From an uncultured bacterium (GTDB lineage Bacteria; Actinomycetota; Coriobacteriia; Coriobacteriales; Coriobacteriaceae): a DNA stretch of 5,937 bases. The notes under the pieces were generated by a model. That model made no database searches and had not been told where the DNA came from. It worked only from the letters and a program-made list of their open reading frames with translations. Shown here in pieces: positions 4,869-5,937 of the stretch. Each line of letters begins with the position of its first letter. The first letter of the stretch is position 1. The stretch covers positions 1 through 5,937 of the forward strand of contig CAJMRP010000119.1 of NCBI GenBank assembly GCA_905215765.1, read 5' to 3'. Both the position numbers and the translations under genes were made by a program.

Positions 4869-5937
4869 TTACTCGGCAGCGGCCTTGAACTTGTTGTAGT
4901 TGATCAGGCAGCCGGCCTTGACGATGGCACGCTCCTCCGCCGTCATATCGGCAATGTAGAGCTTAATCTGCTCGACCGCACCGTCGGCGCGCACCACGTA
5001 GGCAGCGATGTCCTTTAGGTCGCCGTCGAGCGCGGCGCGGATACCCGGCACAAAGACGTAGTCGCCCACCTCAAAGTTGGGCTCGGCCTCCATCTGGAAG
5101 GGCACCATGCCCCAGTTCATCACGTTGGAGCGATAACGCTTGGTGGCGTACTCGTGGACGATGTTGGCCAGGCCGCCAATCACGCGCTGGCAGCTCGCGG
5201 CCTGCTCGCGGGCAGAACCGTCACCGGGCTTTTTGGCATAGAGCATGGAGCCGTACTCGGTCGCCTTGGCGTCTGCCGCGACGCCCGCACCGGCCAGCGC
5301 CTCAAACACGCTGGCAAGCTCGGCATCGATTGCCGCCAGGTCGCCTGCGGCCTCACCGGCCACGCGGCGCTTCTCCACGGTGTCGACCTCCTTGGAACGA
5401 CCCACGTAGGCCGGATCGCGACGGCTGAGCGTAAACTCGGCCAGACCCAGCGGGTTGGAGCGGAAGGAACTCGTCTCGCCCGAAGGAATAAGCTCGTCGG
5501 TCGTGGTGACCGGGTCCATGATCTTGGAGCACACCTTAAGCAGGATGTCGTCGCCGAGGGGCTCCATCGCGGGCCACGGCTTGATGTTGGGACCCTCGAC
5601 CAGCTCGTCGGCAGGCTCCGCCTTGCCAAAGCCCCAGTACACGCGCTTCTTGTACGGCGCATCGTCAAAAGTGTACTCGCAGGCCTCGTCCCAAGTCTCC
5701 TCGGGCAGGTCGGTCGCCGGCGTCAGGATGCCGCCGTTGGCAGCCGTCGCCGCAATGGAGCGGGCGTCCATCAGGGCCACGGCGCTCAGCTGGCCATTAC
5801 CCGGCTTGGAACCCTCGCGGTTGGGGAAGTTGCGCGTGGTGTGGCGGATCGAAAGGCCGTTGTTGGCGGGCGTGTCGCCGGCGCCAAAGCACGGGCCGCA
5901 GAACGCCGTGCGCACGATCGCACCGGCCTCCATAAGG
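4869..5937 (-). CDS. Aconitase-superfamily hydratase (YbhJ-like), C-terminal part
   Basis: Partial gene: the frame is open to the right edge, so the N-terminal half is outside the window. Aconitase-family enzymes use a [4Fe-4S] cluster to isomerise or hydrate tricarboxylates in the cytoplasm. Counting from Met at 5933, CGPC (12-15) carries two of the three cluster cysteines, and TTRNFPNREGSKP (32-44) is the conserved S/T-x-RNF block with substrate-contacting Arg. The swivel domain has GDGSAREQAA (237-246), equivalent to the family's GSSREHAAL, with Gln where His is usual, and KRYRSNVMNWGMVPF, equivalent to the HETNLKKQGMLPL stretch. The layout resembles the less-studied YbhJ-type hydratases more than AcnA, so the substrate is uncertain; citrate/isocitrate is only the default guess. 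It ends at TAA 4869 with a terminator at 4701-4730. Confidence 0.85.
   Translation of the reverse strand, partial: LMEAGAIVRTAFCGPCFGAGDTPANNGLSIRHTTRNFPNREGSKPGNGQLSAVALMDARSIAATAANGGILTPATDLPEETWDEACEYTFDDAPYKKRVYWGFGKAEPADELVEGPNIKPWPAMEPLGDDILLKVCSKIMDPVTTTDELIPSGETSSFRSNPLGLAEFTLSRRDPAYVGRSKEVDTVEKRRVAGEAAGDLAAIDAELASVFEALAGAGVAADAKATEYGSMLYAKKPGDGSAREQAASCQRVIGGLANIVHEYATKRYRSNVMNWGMVPFQMEAEPNFEVGDYVFVPGIRAALDGDLKDIAAYVVRADGAVEQIKLYIADMTAEERAIVKAGCLINYNKFKAAAE

Overview
The window looks like a high-GC gut actinobacterium of the Coriobacteriia, probably Collinsella or a close relative. That rests on clpB sequence and codon use, an aconitase-family hydratase, and intergenic hairpins of a CCACCACAAAGG / CCTTTGTGGTGG type that I associate with that group from memory. 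The taxonomy is an inference and no search was run. The first ~490 bases appear to come from a different organism, possibly a Desulfovibrio/Bilophila-like sulfate reducer.

Layout. Bases 1-~490 hold a small 84-residue gene on the minus strand with its own promoter and Shine-Dalgarno (SD). Divergent from it is the start of a molybdenum hydroxylase (aldehyde oxidoreductase / xanthine dehydrogenase type) on the plus strand. At about 484-504 this runs into the inside of clpB (minus, start at 2382). ClpB loses the second half of its second AAA+ domain there, and the hydroxylase loses everything after ~18 residues. Both broken genes read sensibly across the same ~21 bases. The simplest explanation is a chimeric join at a short shared sequence (assembly artefact or microhomology recombination), not a new fusion protein.

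From 2383 to 4868 the window is typical accessory chromosome. It has the clpB leader with a GC palindrome, then two divergent genes for unrecognised single-pass, cysteine-containing membrane or exported proteins (2829-3515 minus and 3735-4403 plus). These sit among two families of palindromic repeats. Family 1 is an 80-bp-period tandem array of CTGTAACA...TGTTACAG hairpins, three units at 2561-2778 and two at 4516-4654, aligning without gaps at an offset of 1956 bp. Family 2 is a 33-34-bp hairpin with a GGACAGGCA-type loop, present four times (2786, 3590, 4458 and, inverted, 4660). Two copies lie just after the stop codons of the membrane-protein genes and probably act as terminators. One sits between divergent starts and cannot terminate either.

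From 4701 to the right edge are a clear intrinsic terminator, a long hairpin, and the C-terminal part of an aconitase-superfamily hydratase (minus) whose 5' end is outside the window. No functional link between clpB, the membrane proteins and the hydratase is visible. No CRISPR array, tRNA, rRNA, transposase or known defence system was found.
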